52,077 nucleotides of DNA from Bacteroidetes bacterium 24-39-8. GTDB taxonomy: Bacteria > Bacteroidota > Bacteroidia > Chitinophagales > Chitinophagaceae. How positions within the stretch are numbered: position 1 is the stretch's first letter; each line of letters starts with the position of its first letter. Below, piece after piece: positions 8,549 to 17,286 of this stretch. Below the pieces are notes generated by a model. It was given only the letters and a program-made list of their open reading frames with translations, ran no database searches and had not been told where the DNA came from. The position numbers and the translations under genes were made by a program. The DNA is taken from the NCBI GenBank assembly GCA_002256765.1, contig NCHJ01000005.1, positions 1-52,077 on the forward strand, written 5' to 3'.

Positions 8549-9439
8549 ATGATATATTTATTAGGAAGCATTTTATTAACCAGTTATCTGACCCTCTCTT
8601 TTAAGTATTGTGAGCGGCATGGTGTTTCTATTTTTCAGGCCATTGTTTTTAATTATATCACTTGTGTGATTACTGGTTCTATAGTCAATGGTGCTTTTCC
8701 AATTGACGGAAATACCATTCAAACCCCTTGGTTTAGATGGGCTTGTTTAATGGGATTGATGTTTATATCCATTTTTAATGTGGTAGGGTTGACCGCGCAG
8801 AAAATGAGTGTAGCGGTAGCTTCCGTGGCCAATAAATTGTCATTGATTATTCCCGTGGTCTTGTCTGTATACTTATACCAAGAAAGTGTAACAGGATGGA
8901 AATTGGTTGGAGTGGTTCTGGCATTGTTAGCAGTTGCTTTAACCTGTTATCCTGAAAAGCAGGGTGGGGGTTCTGATCAAAAACCGGTTCAAAAATGGGC
9001 TTATTTTTTACCAGTGATCTTATTTTTTGGAAGTGGTTTATTAGACGCACTGATTAACCATGTGCAACAAACCTATGTTACGGATGAAAATTACAATGCC
9101 TATTTGATCTCTGGTTTTTTCTCGGCAGCCACTATTGGTACTTGTATTCTCTTGTTTCAGTATGCCACCAAACAATTGAAATTTGCTTGGAAACACTTGG
9201 TAGCAGGGGTTTTGATAGGGATTCCCAATTATTTTTCTATCTGGTGTCTGGTCCGTTTTCTTAAAAACAGCCCTTGGGAAAGTAGTGCCAGCTTTCCTGT
9301 GAACAATATGGGTATTGTCTTATTTAGTTCTGTTGTAGCTTGGCTTCTTTTTAAAGAGCGTTTGAGTAAGATTAATTGGTTGGGTGTAGCACTGTCACTA
9401 TTGGCCATTTATCTCATAGCATTCGGGAACAAATCTTAA
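8549..9439 (+). CDS. EamA (DMT superfamily) transporter
   Basis: The 296-residue protein has about ten hydrophobic segments in two halves, the two-fold EamA layout of drug/metabolite transporters. The first half ends around SVYLYQESVTGWKLVGVVLALLA and the second around LLFKERLSKINWLGVALSLLA; each carries the family's 'E-x-(4-6)-W-x-G-x-x-L' ending. The substrate is unknown. It follows ribD by 8 bases and precedes the YigZ gene by 2 bases; co-transcription with ribD would allow a role in flavin or precursor export, but that is only suggested by position. Confidence 0.88.
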   Translation: MIYLLGSILLTSYLTLSFKYCERHGVSIFQAIVFNYITCVITGSIVNGAFPIDGNTIQTPWFRWACLMGLMFISIFNVVGLTAQKMSVAVASVANKLSLIIPVVLSVYLYQESVTGWKLVGVVLALLAVALTCYPEKQGGGSDQKPVQKWAYFLPVILFFGSGLLDALINHVQQTYVTDENYNAYLISGFFSAATIGTCILLFQYATKQLKFAWKHLVAGVLIGIPNYFSIWCLVRFLKNSPWESSASFPVNNMGIVLFSSVVAWLLFKERLSKINWLGVALSLLAIYLIAFGNKS

Positions 9440-9441
9440 AC

Positions 9442-10044
9442 ATGGCAGACGTTTATCAGACCATAGAAAAAACTGCATTTGCCGAGTTCAAAGACCGGGG
9501 GAGTAAGTTTATTGCCTATGCCTATCCCATTCAAAATGCGGATGAGTTTAAATCCTGTTTGCAATTATTAAAGAAAGAACACCCCAAAGCAGTGCACCAT
9601 TGTTTTGCTTATAGATTGGGATTGGATGGAAATAATTTTAGGGTCAGTGACGATGGTGAACCCAGTGGTTCTGCTGGCAGACCCATACTTGGACAAATAG
9701 ATAGTAAGCAATTGACCAACACCGCAGTAATTGTGGTGCGTTATTTTGGGGGTACTTTATTGGGTGTGCCTGGATTAATCAATGCCTATAAAACAGCCAC
9801 TGTGATGGCTTTACAATTGGTTCCCATAGTAGAGAAGTCCATAGAAATTAATTACGAATTACAGTGTAATTACACCCATTTAAATGAAGTGATGACCATT
9901 TGCAAACAATTTGGTTGCACTGTGCTTGGTCAGGAACAACAATTGTTTTGTTTATTAAGAGTAGGTATTCCCAAAGCTAGATTGGATGAAGTGTTGTTCA
10001 AACTCAATGACCTACACCATGTAGACGTAAAGCCCATTCCTTAA
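9442..10044 (+). CDS. YigZ/IMPACT family protein (UPF0029)
   Basis: This 200-residue protein has the IMPACT N-terminal domain: FKDRGSKFIAYAYPI near residue 16, HHCFAYRLG near 52, SDDGEPSGSAGRPIL near 70 and VVRYFGGTLLGVPGL near 98, then a C-terminal ferredoxin-like domain. In eukaryotes IMPACT modulates GCN2; bacterial members have no settled function. The start at 9442 was chosen because it follows the EamA stop by 2 bases and begins MADVYQTIEK, as homologues do; an upstream in-frame start would overlap EamA. It converges on the YdcF-like gene, and the two stop codons overlap in a shared TTAA. Confidence 0.9.
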   Translation: MADVYQTIEKTAFAEFKDRGSKFIAYAYPIQNADEFKSCLQLLKKEHPKAVHHCFAYRLGLDGNNFRVSDDGEPSGSAGRPILGQIDSKQLTNTAVIVVRYFGGTLLGVPGLINAYKTATVMALQLVPIVEKSIEINYELQCNYTHLNEVMTICKQFGCTVLGQEQQLFCLLRVGIPKARLDEVLFKLNDLHHVDVKPIP

Positions 10045-10793
10045 GCTTTTCCAGCCATTTGATAGATAAATGTGCCAACAATTTCTTTGATGGTGTATTT
10101 CCAGTTTTCTAATAAAGAAATATCTGGTATCCACCATTCGTAAAAAGCTTTCTCCTCATCAAATTCAAAATAATTGCAAGGGTATGGCTGAATGAGCAAT
10201 CCTGCTCTTTGGAATAAACGAATAGACCTTGGCATATGAATAGCCGATGTAATCAACACGTGGGGCCCTTTTAATTGTAAGCTATCTAAAATTCTTTTGC
10301 TATATACCGCATTTTCATAGGTATTTCTAGATGTAGATTCTAGAATGATATCTGTGGCATTAATACCATTTTTAATCATTTCTTCAGAAAGAAATTTAGT
10401 TTCAGGTGGTTGATTGTTAAATGTGCCATTGCCCCCTGAAATCAAAATTTTCTTGATGATTCCTTGGTGATACAGTTGTACTGTTTCAATAAACCGATCA
10501 GATGATTCTGAAAAAAAACCTTTGTTGTGCTTGTCATATCCTGATAGACCTCCTAACAAAATACCCACTTGAAATTGCTGATTCTTTGTTAACTCTATTG
10601 GCTTTGCTTGATACCACAAAACAAAATTGTGATAGATAAAGGGGTTGCTAAAAATTACAGCAATACTAATGATGGCAATTTTAATCCTTCTTTTACTACT
10701 AGGTTTTTTGGCAATAAAATACCAAGACAATAAAATCATTAACCAGACAAATGGTGCAAGAAACAGAAAGAAAATCTTGGATAATAAGAACAT
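10041..10793 (-). CDS. YdcF-like (DUF218/ElyC-SanA) membrane protein
   Basis: Two N-terminal hydrophobic segments (about residues 1-25 and 36-55) precede a DUF218 domain: VGILLGG near 86, KILISGGNG near 125, ILESTSRNTYENAVYSK near 158, and VLITSAIHMPRSIRLFQRAG near 187. Members include SanA and ElyC, linked to envelope integrity, and YdcF, which binds SAM; the reaction is not known. The start at ATG 10793 was taken since it avoids overlap with the upstream hbd stop at 10795. The two genes are therefore contiguous and probably co-transcribed. Confidence 0.85.
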   Translation of the reverse strand: MFLLSKIFFLFLAPFVWLMILLSWYFIAKKPSSKRRIKIAIISIAVIFSNPFIYHNFVLWYQAKPIELTKNQQFQVGILLGGLSGYDKHNKGFFSESSDRFIETVQLYHQGIIKKILISGGNGTFNNQPPETKFLSEEMIKNGINATDIILESTSRNTYENAVYSKRILDSLQLKGPHVLITSAIHMPRSIRLFQRAGLLIQPYPCNYFEFDEEKAFYEWWIPDISLLENWKYTIKEIVGTFIYQMAGKA

Positions 10794-10794
10794 A

Positions 10795-11691
10795 TTATTG
10801 TTTGAATCTTGGGCTAACAATCAGGTCTTTACTACCTGCTACATGTTGGTAAAATCCTTCTCCAGTTTTTACACCTAATTTACCTGCAGCTACCATATTG
10901 ACCAATAAAGGACAGGGGGCATATTTGGGATTTCCATAACCATGATAAAGGGTATTTAAAATACTCAAACAAACATCTAGTCCAATAAAATCGGCTAGCT
11001 GTAAGGGGCCCATAGGATGTGCCATACCCAATTTCATAATGGTGTCAATGGATTCTACTCCTGCAATACCCTCATACAAAGAGTAGATGGCTTCATTAAT
11101 CATGGGCATCAAAATCTTGTTTGCAATAAAACCAGGAAAATCATTGACCACACAAGGAACCTTACCCAAGGTTTTGCTCATTGCCACAATTTGCTCTGTT
11201 ACGGCTGCATCTGTAGCATATCCATTGATAATCTCTACCAATTTCATTACTGGAACAGGGTTCATAAAATGCATTCCAATCACCAATTGGGGGCGTTGGG
11301 TTGCTGCTGCAATCTTAGTAATAGATATAGAAGAGGTATTGCTGGCTAAAATGCAGTCCTTTGGAGCATATGCATCTAGTTGTTGAAAGATTTTCAATTT
11401 CAAAGCTTCGTTTTCAGTGGCAGCTTCTACCACTAAGCTAGCATTGGCTACTCCAGCTTCAACTGTATCGTAAATACTTAGATTAGCAAGGGTTGCCGTT
11501 TTGTCGGCTTCTGAAATACTGGCTTTTGTAATTTGTCTGTCTAAGTTTTTGGTAATTGTCTGTATGGCTTTTTCTAATTGAGCCTTATTTACGTCTACCA
11601 AAGACACTTTGAATCCTTGTTGGGCAAATACGTGTGCAATGCCATTACCCATGGTTCCAGCGCCAATGACGCTAATCTGCTGTTGCTCCAT
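10795..11691 (-). CDS. hbd: 3-hydroxybutyryl-CoA dehydrogenase
   Basis: This soluble NAD(P)-dependent enzyme oxidises or reduces 3-hydroxyacyl-CoA in fatty-acid or butyrate metabolism. The Rossmann motif is GAGTMGNGIA (10-19). The catalytic His is H141 in IGMHFMNPVPVMKLVEI, with E153 as its usual partner and SNTSS at 118-122. The C-terminal 3HCDH domain (about 185-280) contains the conserved LLMPMINEA-like and GMAHPMGPLQLAD blocks. At 298 residues it is a stand-alone dehydrogenase rather than the large FadB type. The upstream gene encodes a secreted protein of unrelated function. Confidence 0.94.
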   Translation of the reverse strand: MEQQQISVIGAGTMGNGIAHVFAQQGFKVSLVDVNKAQLEKAIQTITKNLDRQITKASISEADKTATLANLSIYDTVEAGVANASLVVEAATENEALKLKIFQQLDAYAPKDCILASNTSSISITKIAAATQRPQLVIGMHFMNPVPVMKLVEIINGYATDAAVTEQIVAMSKTLGKVPCVVNDFPGFIANKILMPMINEAIYSLYEGIAGVESIDTIMKLGMAHPMGPLQLADFIGLDVCLSILNTLYHGYGNPKYAPCPLLVNMVAAGKLGVKTGEGFYQHVAGSKDLIVSPRFKQ

Positions 11692-11720
11692 AAAAATGAT
11701 TGTGTTGCTCTAAGTTAAGT

Positions 11721-12377
11721 CTATTTCTTACTCTTGAAATCACCCCTTTTCCAGGCCTTGATAAAGTCTGCCCAAGCGGCAGGGTTCAAGATATTCATAG
11801 GAGGTACTTGACCGTTATAATAGTATTTATTGGCTTGTTGGCGCATTTGAAAGTTGATGGCTTCTCTACCATCGGCCGGCAGGCTAGATAACAACACCCT
11901 TCTTTGAGACTCGTCAACATTTTTTCTGGCTATCTCATAGAGGTCATCAGGAACTCTATTGTTTACAAAATCCCTTTCAAATTGCTCCCTTGTAGGTCTG
12001 GGTTTTAGAATGGTAGCTGGTAAGTAAACGGTATCGGTTACTAGTAATTGAATCCAGGTATATTGGTTGCCGTTTAGATTTTTTGGAATGCTAATGGTAT
12101 AATTCTTAAATCCAATACAGGAAAATGTGATTTTATCGCCTTTTAAAACCGCAATAGAGAAAACCCCATCAGGACTTGTGATGGTTCCCCTTCCTTTGCC
12201 TTCTACTATAATACTGGCCGATGCAATCCCCCTAAGGCTGTCTGCCGTCATGACCACCCCATTAAATTGAACCACGGAGTCCCTATAGGGATTCCCTTCC
12301 GTAGTTTCCTGTGCCTGAACGTTTGTGACAAGCAGGGTAAGCAGCAGTAAGGTGAAAAAGGGTAGCAGTTTCTTCAT
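11721..12377 (-). CDS. Secreted protein with carboxypeptidase-like regulatory domain
   Basis: A signal peptide (residues 1-22, ending NVQAQ) is followed by a carboxypeptidase-regulatory-like beta-sandwich (about 38-115) with the typical SASIIVEGKGRGTITSPDGVFSI pattern split by loops. A charged, glutamine-rich C-terminal half follows (about 125-218) that I do not recognise. Such proteins sit in the periplasm or on the outer membrane in Bacteroidota; the function is unknown. The 218 residues are too few for a TonB-dependent receptor, so it is not a truncated SusC by appearance. It has an exact -7 box about 6 bases upstream on its strand. Confidence 0.75.
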   Translation of the reverse strand: MKKLLPFFTLLLLTLLVTNVQAQETTEGNPYRDSVVQFNGVVMTADSLRGIASASIIVEGKGRGTITSPDGVFSIAVLKGDKITFSCIGFKNYTISIPKNLNGNQYTWIQLLVTDTVYLPATILKPRPTREQFERDFVNNRVPDDLYEIARKNVDESQRRVLLSSLPADGREAINFQMRQQANKYYYNGQVPPMNILNPAAWADFIKAWKRGDFKSKK

Positions 12378-12382
12378 CGTGT

Positions 12383-12390
12383 CAAAAATA
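12383..12390 (-). promoter_or_regulatory. Candidate -7 box for the regulatory-domain protein
   Basis: On the minus strand this reads TATTTTTG, an exact TAnnTTTG match, ending 5 bases before the ATG at 12377. No TTG is found at 19-21 bases upstream. Confidence 0.35.
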
Positions 12391-12445
12391 CAAAGCGTTT
12401 TTTACTATTCGAGAATCGCCCGTTTCTTTATTTAAACAAAGGGAT

Positions 12446-12480
12446 TTGCAACAAAGTAAGGCCGCCATCTGTTAACTTTG
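12446..12480 (+). promoter_or_regulatory. Candidate promoter of the Mrp/ApbC gene
   Basis: TAACTTTG (12473-12480) is an exact -7 match. The nearest TTG (12446-12448) is 24 bases away, a little longer than usual. The ATG lies 34 bases downstream. Confidence 0.45.
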
Positions 12481-12514
12481 CGCCTAAATTCCTTTTTTAA
12501 CAAAAACTTGAGTG

Positions 12515-13609
12515 ATGACAGAAGCAGCCATTTTACAGGCATTGAGTAATGTGCAGGAGCCCGATTTGGGCAAGGATCTGGTTACATTGAACATGATCAA
12601 GGATATAGCCATTGATGGAAATAAAGTGAGTTTCACCATTATTTTGACCACACCGGCCTGTCCAATGAAGGATATGATGCGTACAGCAAGTGAAAACGCC
12701 ATCAAATTTCTAGTGAACAAAGAAGCCCAAATTACCGTGAATTTCACCTCAAATACCTCTACTATTCGCAAGGATAATAAGGAAGTATTGGGTGGGGTCA
12801 AGAATATTATTGCGGTGGTGAGTGGTAAAGGCGGGGTAGGTAAGAGTACCGTTTCTGCTAACCTTGCCTTGGCATTGGCTGAAGGTGGTGCAACCGTAGG
12901 ATTAATGGACGCGGATATTTACGGACCAAGTGTTCCCATCATGTTTGGCGTAAGGGGAGAAAGACCCTTGATGAAGGAAAAAGACGGAAAGGGTATGATT
13001 ATCCCTTTAAATAAACACGGCATCAGCCTGATGAGTATTGGTTTATTGGTAGATGAAAAAAATGCCGTTGTTTGGCGTGGTCCCATGGCAAGCTCAGCTA
13101 TTCGCCAATTTGTAACCGATGTAGACTGGGGAGAATTGGATTATTTAGTTATTGACATGCCTCCAGGAACCGGTGATATTCATTTGACTTTAATGCAAAC
13201 CGTTCCAGTAACGGGTGTTGTCATTGTAACTACTCCTCAAAATGTGGCGCTGGCCGATGCTAAAAAAGGCATTGCCATGTTTGGACAAGCACAGATTAAT
13301 GTACCCATTATTGGACTGGTAGAGAATATGGCTTATTTTACTCCAGCTGAACTGCCTGATAATAAATATTATCTGTTTGGAAAAGAGGGTGGTAAGCGTT
13401 TGGCAGATGAATATGACTTGGCTTTCTTGGGCCAGATTCCATTGGTACAAACTATTAGAGAAGGGGGTGATGCTGGAGTTCCAGCCATGGTAGGAACAGA
13501 TGAACTTAGCAAAAAAGCGTTCCGCGATTTTACAGCTGCTGCTGTAAGAAATATTGCCATGCGTAATGCCAATATGCCCAAGACAGAATTGATAGCTGTT
13601 ACAGAATAA
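12515..13609 (+). CDS. Mrp/ApbC-family iron-sulfur carrier P-loop ATPase
   Basis: Mrp proteins bind and pass on Fe-S clusters in the cytosol. The N-terminal MIP18/DUF59 domain (about 1-80) includes the conserved TTPACPM (46-51). The ATPase part has the deviant Walker A GKGGVGKST (104-112), LMDADIYGPSVP near 134, and LDYLVIDMPPGTGD near 210. The usual CPxC cluster-binding motif late in the protein is not present: the region reads ENMAYFTPAELPDNKYYLFG. I believe this replacement is common in Bacteroidota, but it leaves the cluster ligands unclear. ATG 12515 was preferred to the adjacent GTG 12512. Confidence 0.92.
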   Translation: MTEAAILQALSNVQEPDLGKDLVTLNMIKDIAIDGNKVSFTIILTTPACPMKDMMRTASENAIKFLVNKEAQITVNFTSNTSTIRKDNKEVLGGVKNIIAVVSGKGGVGKSTVSANLALALAEGGATVGLMDADIYGPSVPIMFGVRGERPLMKEKDGKGMIIPLNKHGISLMSIGLLVDEKNAVVWRGPMASSAIRQFVTDVDWGELDYLVIDMPPGTGDIHLTLMQTVPVTGVVIVTTPQNVALADAKKGIAMFGQAQINVPIIGLVENMAYFTPAELPDNKYYLFGKEGGKRLADEYDLAFLGQIPLVQTIREGGDAGVPAMVGTDELSKKAFRDFTAAAVRNIAMRNANMPKTELIAVTE

Positions 13610-13631
13610 ATAACGCAGACTTAATTTTTGA

Positions 13632-13666
13632 AGCTCCATTCAATAAAATGAATGGAGCTTTTTTTT
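13632..13666 (+). terminator. Terminator after the Mrp/ApbC gene
   Basis: AGCTCCATTCA and TGAATGGAGCT form a perfect 11-bp stem with a 5-base loop, followed by eight T. Confidence 0.93.
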
Positions 13667-13679
13667 CTAACTTGTGTCT

Positions 13680-14309
13680 ATGTACAACATACCTTATTTT
13701 AAAGCATCTGAAGATGCGGAAGTGATGGCTTTTATGAAAGCCCATCCCTTTGTAACCATTTGTGGAATAGATAAGAACAATTTTCCAGTTGCAACCCATG
13801 TGCCAGTTTTAATAATTGAAAGAGAAGGAAAATGTTTCTTGCAGGCCCATATCATGCGCAAGCAGGATCATCATTTGGCGTTTGAATATAATCCTAATGT
13901 ATTGGTTATATTTCAAGGTGCAAATGCCTATGTAAGTTCAAGCTGGTATGACCAAGACCAACGGGGGAGTACCTGGAATTATCAAGCGGTACACGCAAAA
14001 GGGGTGTTAAGATTTTTATCTGATTTGGAATTATTTGAATTGCTTTCAAATCTAACTGCGCATTTTGAGAAAGACCCAGATTCTCCATCGCAAGTGAAAA
14101 ATCAGACAGATGATTATATGCAAACAAATATGAAAGCAATTGTTGCTTTAGAAATTGAAATTAAAGAGTTGCAACATGTTTTTAAGATGAGTCAGAATAG
14201 GAATAAAAAAAGTTATCAAAATATCATTGAAGAATTAGAAAAAGGAGATGTAGCTTCTATTATTGTTGCAGAAGAAATGAAAAAAAATCCACCTCAAATT
14301 ACAGATTAA
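13680..14309 (+). CDS. PaiB-like FMN-binding split-barrel protein
   Basis: The 209-residue protein begins MYNIPYFKASEDAEVMAFM, with HPFVTICG near residue 24 and VPVLI near 44, then AHIMRKQDHH near 58 and a SSSWYDQD-GSTWNYQAVHAKG block near 80-105. This is the PaiB family, FMN-binding split-barrel proteins named after a Bacillus negative regulator of sporulation and protease genes; the biochemical role is unsettled. The first candidate start is a GTG at 13674, but ATG 13680 fits homologues. Its stop overlaps the next start (TAATG), so translation of the two genes is probably coupled. Confidence 0.87.
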   Translation: MYNIPYFKASEDAEVMAFMKAHPFVTICGIDKNNFPVATHVPVLIIEREGKCFLQAHIMRKQDHHLAFEYNPNVLVIFQGANAYVSSSWYDQDQRGSTWNYQAVHAKGVLRFLSDLELFELLSNLTAHFEKDPDSPSQVKNQTDDYMQTNMKAIVALEIEIKELQHVFKMSQNRNKKSYQNIIEELEKGDVASIIVAEEMKKNPPQITD

Positions 14310-15214
14310 TGAAAAGGTTAAGTGTATGCTTATTTTTAGTTAGTATTTCTTGTATGTCTAGTAAAGTACCCCATAGTACCCCATTTAATGAAGCCGCCTT
14401 TGATAAACAAGGACACCGTGGTTGCAGGGGATTAATGCCCGAGAATACCATTTCCGCCATGTATAAAGCCATTGATCTAGGCGTTACTACTTTGGAAATG
14501 GATGCCAGTATTAGTAAGGATCACCAGGTATTCCTAAGTCATGAACCATTTTTTAATCATGAAATTAGTCTACAACCCAATGGGAAACCTATTGAAGAAG
14601 ATCAAGAAAAATCCTTCAATATGTACCAAATGGATTATGCTCAAATTATAAAGTATGATGTGGGTTTAAAACCGCATCCAAGGTTTCCAGAGCAATTCAA
14701 AACAGCTGCTGTAAAACCCCTGCTATCACAAGTATTTGATTCGGTGATTGCATACTGTGCACAAAAAGGAAAACCCGTTCCTCAATTTAATATTGAAACA
14801 AAAACCATGGCTAAAACGGATGAGCTATTTCATCCAAAACCTGAGACATTTGTTGACCTATTGATGGCCGTTATTCATAACAAAAAAATGGCATCAAAAG
14901 TGATTATCCAGTCTTTTGATATTCGAACATTGCAATACTTGCATCAAAAAGACGCGGCTATTAAAACCGCTTTATTGATTGAAGATTTTGACAAAAAACC
15001 TTTTGCGCTTCAACTAAAAGATTTGGGATTTATTCCAAGTATTTATAGCCCTGCACATCAATTGGTGACAGCATTATTGGTAAAACAGTGTAGAGATGCA
15101 GGTATACAAATCATCCCTTGGACAGTGAATGATGTAGCAACTATTAAAGCCCTTAAAAAAATGGGTGTGCATGGTGTTATTTCAGATTATCCCAATCTAT
15201 TTAATCAATTGTAA
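14309..15214 (+). CDS. Glycerophosphodiester phosphodiesterase, probable lipoprotein
   Basis: GDPD enzymes cleave glycerophosphodiesters from phospholipid turnover into an alcohol and glycerol 3-phosphate. The TIM-barrel motifs are visible: GHRGCRGLMPENT (near residue 31, two catalytic-site residues), EMDASIS near 61 and FLSHEP near 72 (second catalytic His), then NIETK near 170 and the closing WTVN (near 272). The N-terminus MKRLSVCLFLVSISC has a short hydrophobic stretch and a plausible lipobox Cys, so it may be a periplasm-facing lipoprotein, a less certain point. It overlaps the PaiB-like gene by one base. Confidence 0.92.
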   Translation: MKRLSVCLFLVSISCMSSKVPHSTPFNEAAFDKQGHRGCRGLMPENTISAMYKAIDLGVTTLEMDASISKDHQVFLSHEPFFNHEISLQPNGKPIEEDQEKSFNMYQMDYAQIIKYDVGLKPHPRFPEQFKTAAVKPLLSQVFDSVIAYCAQKGKPVPQFNIETKTMAKTDELFHPKPETFVDLLMAVIHNKKMASKVIIQSFDIRTLQYLHQKDAAIKTALLIEDFDKKPFALQLKDLGFIPSIYSPAHQLVTALLVKQCRDAGIQIIPWTVNDVATIKALKKMGVHGVISDYPNLFNQL

Positions 15215-15284
15215 AATATTTTTTTACAAGATGCAATCCAAAGTTTTTCAGTTTGCGTAAATGATGCAAACTAAAAAACAAACC

Positions 15285-15821
15285 ATGAAAAAAATTGCAC
15301 TGGCATTCGTATGCGGACTTTTCTTGCAAGCAGCAACAGCACAATCTGTAGAAGTAGGTGGCGCAGCTATGTACCCCAACAAAAACATTATTGAAAACGC
15401 CGTAAACTCAAAAGATCATACCACATTGGTAGCGGCCGTAAAAGCAGCAGGTTTGGTTGATGCTTTGAGTGGAGTAGGACCTTTTACCGTATTTGCACCT
15501 ACTAATGCAGCATTTGGTAAATTACCAACAGGCACGGTTGAAACCCTAGTAAAGCCTGAAAACAAAGCAACCTTAACAAAGATTTTGACTTACCATGTTG
15601 TTGCAGGTAAATTTGATGCTGCAGCCATTGCTGCCAAAATCAAGGAAGGAAATGGATCTGCAAGTTTTACTACTTTGCAAGGAGGCGTTTTAAAAGCCAG
15701 CATGAAGGGTAAGAAATTAATGTTGACTGATGAGAAAGGTGGCATGTCAATGGTTACTATTAAAAATGTGTATCAAAGCAATGGCGTTATCCATGTGATT
15801 AACACGGTAGTAATGCCTTAA
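15285..15821 (+). CDS. Secreted fasciclin (FAS1) domain protein
   Basis: A signal peptide (residues 1-20, ending ATAQ) leads into a single FAS1 domain (about 38-178) with both conserved boxes: H1 around GPFTVFAPTNAAFGKLP and H2-like YHVVAGKF, then VIHVINTVVMP at the end. FAS1 domains mediate adhesion or matrix contacts; single-domain secreted forms are common in Bacteroidota with no defined role. An upstream in-frame ATG (15261) adds MMQTKKQT before the signal peptide; ATG 15285 gives the normal n-region MKK. A terminator follows, so it is probably monocistronic. Confidence 0.92.
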   Translation: MKKIALAFVCGLFLQAATAQSVEVGGAAMYPNKNIIENAVNSKDHTTLVAAVKAAGLVDALSGVGPFTVFAPTNAAFGKLPTGTVETLVKPENKATLTKILTYHVVAGKFDAAAIAAKIKEGNGSASFTTLQGGVLKASMKGKKLMLTDEKGGMSMVTIKNVYQSNGVIHVINTVVMP

Positions 15822-15840
15822 TATGGATTCTTTAAATTTT

Positions 15841-15870
15841 AACTGCCTCGGTTTATTCCGGGGCAGTTTT
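15841..15870 (+). terminator. Terminator after the fasciclin gene
   Basis: AACTGCCTCGG pairs with CCGGGGCAGTT (one G-T pair) around TTTATT, followed by TTTTGTTT. It starts 20 bases after the stop. Confidence 0.8.
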
Positions 15871-15908
15871 GTTTGCATTACGCTTTAATTGTTGCAAATT
15901 TGCAATTC

Positions 15909-16592
15909 ATGCAACCAATTATCATTACACTTGACGGTTTCTCTTCCTGTGGTAAGAGCACTTTGGCTAGACAATTAGCCGCAGAATTGAATTATGTATT
16001 CATTGATTCTGGCGCAATGTATCGTGCAATTACTTTATATTTTTTGCGCAATCATACGGATTGGAACACCCAATCAGAAGTGGTAGCTGCATTAAAAGAG
16101 ATTACCCTTGATTTTCAATACAATCCCTTAACAGGAAATTCAGATATGTATTTGAATGATGAAAATGTAGAAACGCTGATTAGAGATATGTTGGTGAGTG
16201 AACACGTTAGTGAAGTTGCCGCTGTTAAGGAGGTACGCGAATTTGGTGTAGCACAGCAACAATTGATGGGGAATAAAAAAGGGATAGTGATGGATGGTAG
16301 AGATATAGGAACTACCGTATTCCCTAATGCGGAATTGAAAATATTTGTTACCGCAGATCCTGCTGTAAGGGTAGAGCGTAGGTTCAAAGAATTGTATGCG
16401 AAGAATCCCAATATTAGCATTGAAGAAGTAAAAACAAATTTAGAAATGCGTGATTATACCGATAGTAATCGGGAATTTAGTCCTTTGCGCAAAGCGGCGG
16501 ATGCGGTAGAATTAGACAATAGTTTATTAACTAGGGAAGAGCAATTAAAGATTGTTTTAAACTGGGCAAAGGAAAAAATGAAGCAATACTGA
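15909..16592 (+). CDS. cmk: Cytidylate kinase
   Basis: Cmk phosphorylates CMP and dCMP with ATP in the cytosol. The P-loop is GFSSCGKST (10-18). FIDSGAMYRAIT (near 35) is the conserved nucleotide-binding region and VMDGRDIGTTVFPNAELKIF (near 137) the family block. The lid and CMP-binding region (near 160) read EVRR- and RDYTDSNREFSPL-like. At 227 residues it has the standard length. The annotated start is the ATG at 15909, since a TTG at 15873 would overlap the preceding terminator. It converges on the HAD gene with 3 bases between stops. Confidence 0.96.
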   Translation: MQPIIITLDGFSSCGKSTLARQLAAELNYVFIDSGAMYRAITLYFLRNHTDWNTQSEVVAALKEITLDFQYNPLTGNSDMYLNDENVETLIRDMLVSEHVSEVAAVKEVREFGVAQQQLMGNKKGIVMDGRDIGTTVFPNAELKIFVTADPAVRVERRFKELYAKNPNISIEEVKTNLEMRDYTDSNREFSPLRKAADAVELDNSLLTREEQLKIVLNWAKEKMKQY

Positions 16593-16595
16593 TGA

Positions 16596-17276
16596 TTAGA
16601 TTAACGAGTAATTACAATTATTACTAGTAGTCATAGTATTGTTTCGAATATGTAACTGCGTAAAATTTTCAATTACTTCTTTAGCACCAGCTGCTTTTAA
16701 TTTTTCTGCAGTAAATGCATTCCCAATTCCAATGCAAATCATACCTGCTGCATTGGCCGATTGGACGCCAGAAATTGCATCTTCAAAGACCAGACAATTA
16801 CTTGGCTCAATACCTAATTTTTGGGCCATTTTTAAATAAGGTTCAGGATGGGGTTTTCCTAGAGTTACATCGTGTGCGGTTATGCTGAATTCAAAATGAT
16901 TTGGCAATCCAATTCTTTCAAGCATTTGTTCCATTCTTTCTTTGTGTGAACTTGTTGCAACACCTCTTGGAAAATCCAATACTTTCAGCGCTTGTACAAA
17001 ATCCTGGACACCCTCAATACCAGTTGGATGCATGGCTGCATCAAATGCATATCCTGCGTCTCTAATGGCTTGTTGTTCTTCTTCAGTTGCCTTGGAAAAT
17101 AACCCTTCAATGGTGGCAGTTACCTTTCTGCCATACACCCATTCTAGAATCATGTCTTGTGTTAATTCAAAACCAAATTGTTTGGCCCAATGGTCCCAAA
17201 ATGTAACAATGGCGGGATTGCTATCAATGATAACACCGTCTAAGTCAAATATGATTGCTTGAATGGGTTGTGACAT
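16596..17276 (-). CDS. HAD-family phosphatase, beta-phosphoglucomutase-like
   Basis: The catalytic loop IIFDLDGVIIDSN (near residue 8) carries both aspartates of the HAD family. A helical cap follows (about 20-90), then GVATSSHKERM (motif II) near 105, the Lys of LGKPHPEPYL near 140 and VFEDAISGVQSANAAG (near 162) with the metal-binding aspartate. This is the beta-phosphoglucomutase/2-deoxyglucose-6-phosphatase subgroup; the substrate is not known. Start 17276 leaves 10 bases after the upstream gene, while the longer reading overlaps it. The last 12 residues (TMTTSNNCNYSLI-like) extend past the usual end and lie on an AT-rich inverted repeat. Confidence 0.88.
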   Translation of the reverse strand: MSQPIQAIIFDLDGVIIDSNPAIVTFWDHWAKQFGFELTQDMILEWVYGRKVTATIEGLFSKATEEEQQAIRDAGYAFDAAMHPTGIEGVQDFVQALKVLDFPRGVATSSHKERMEQMLERIGLPNHFEFSITAHDVTLGKPHPEPYLKMAQKLGIEPSNCLVFEDAISGVQSANAAGMICIGIGNAFTAEKLKAAGAKEVIENFTQLHIRNNTMTTSNNCNYSLI

Positions 17277-17286
17277 AAGTATTGAA

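Noticed and set aside
12484..12801. Open frame on the minus strand of the Mrp gene
   Set aside because: It is fully inside a strong family-matched gene on the other strand and shows no family features of its own.
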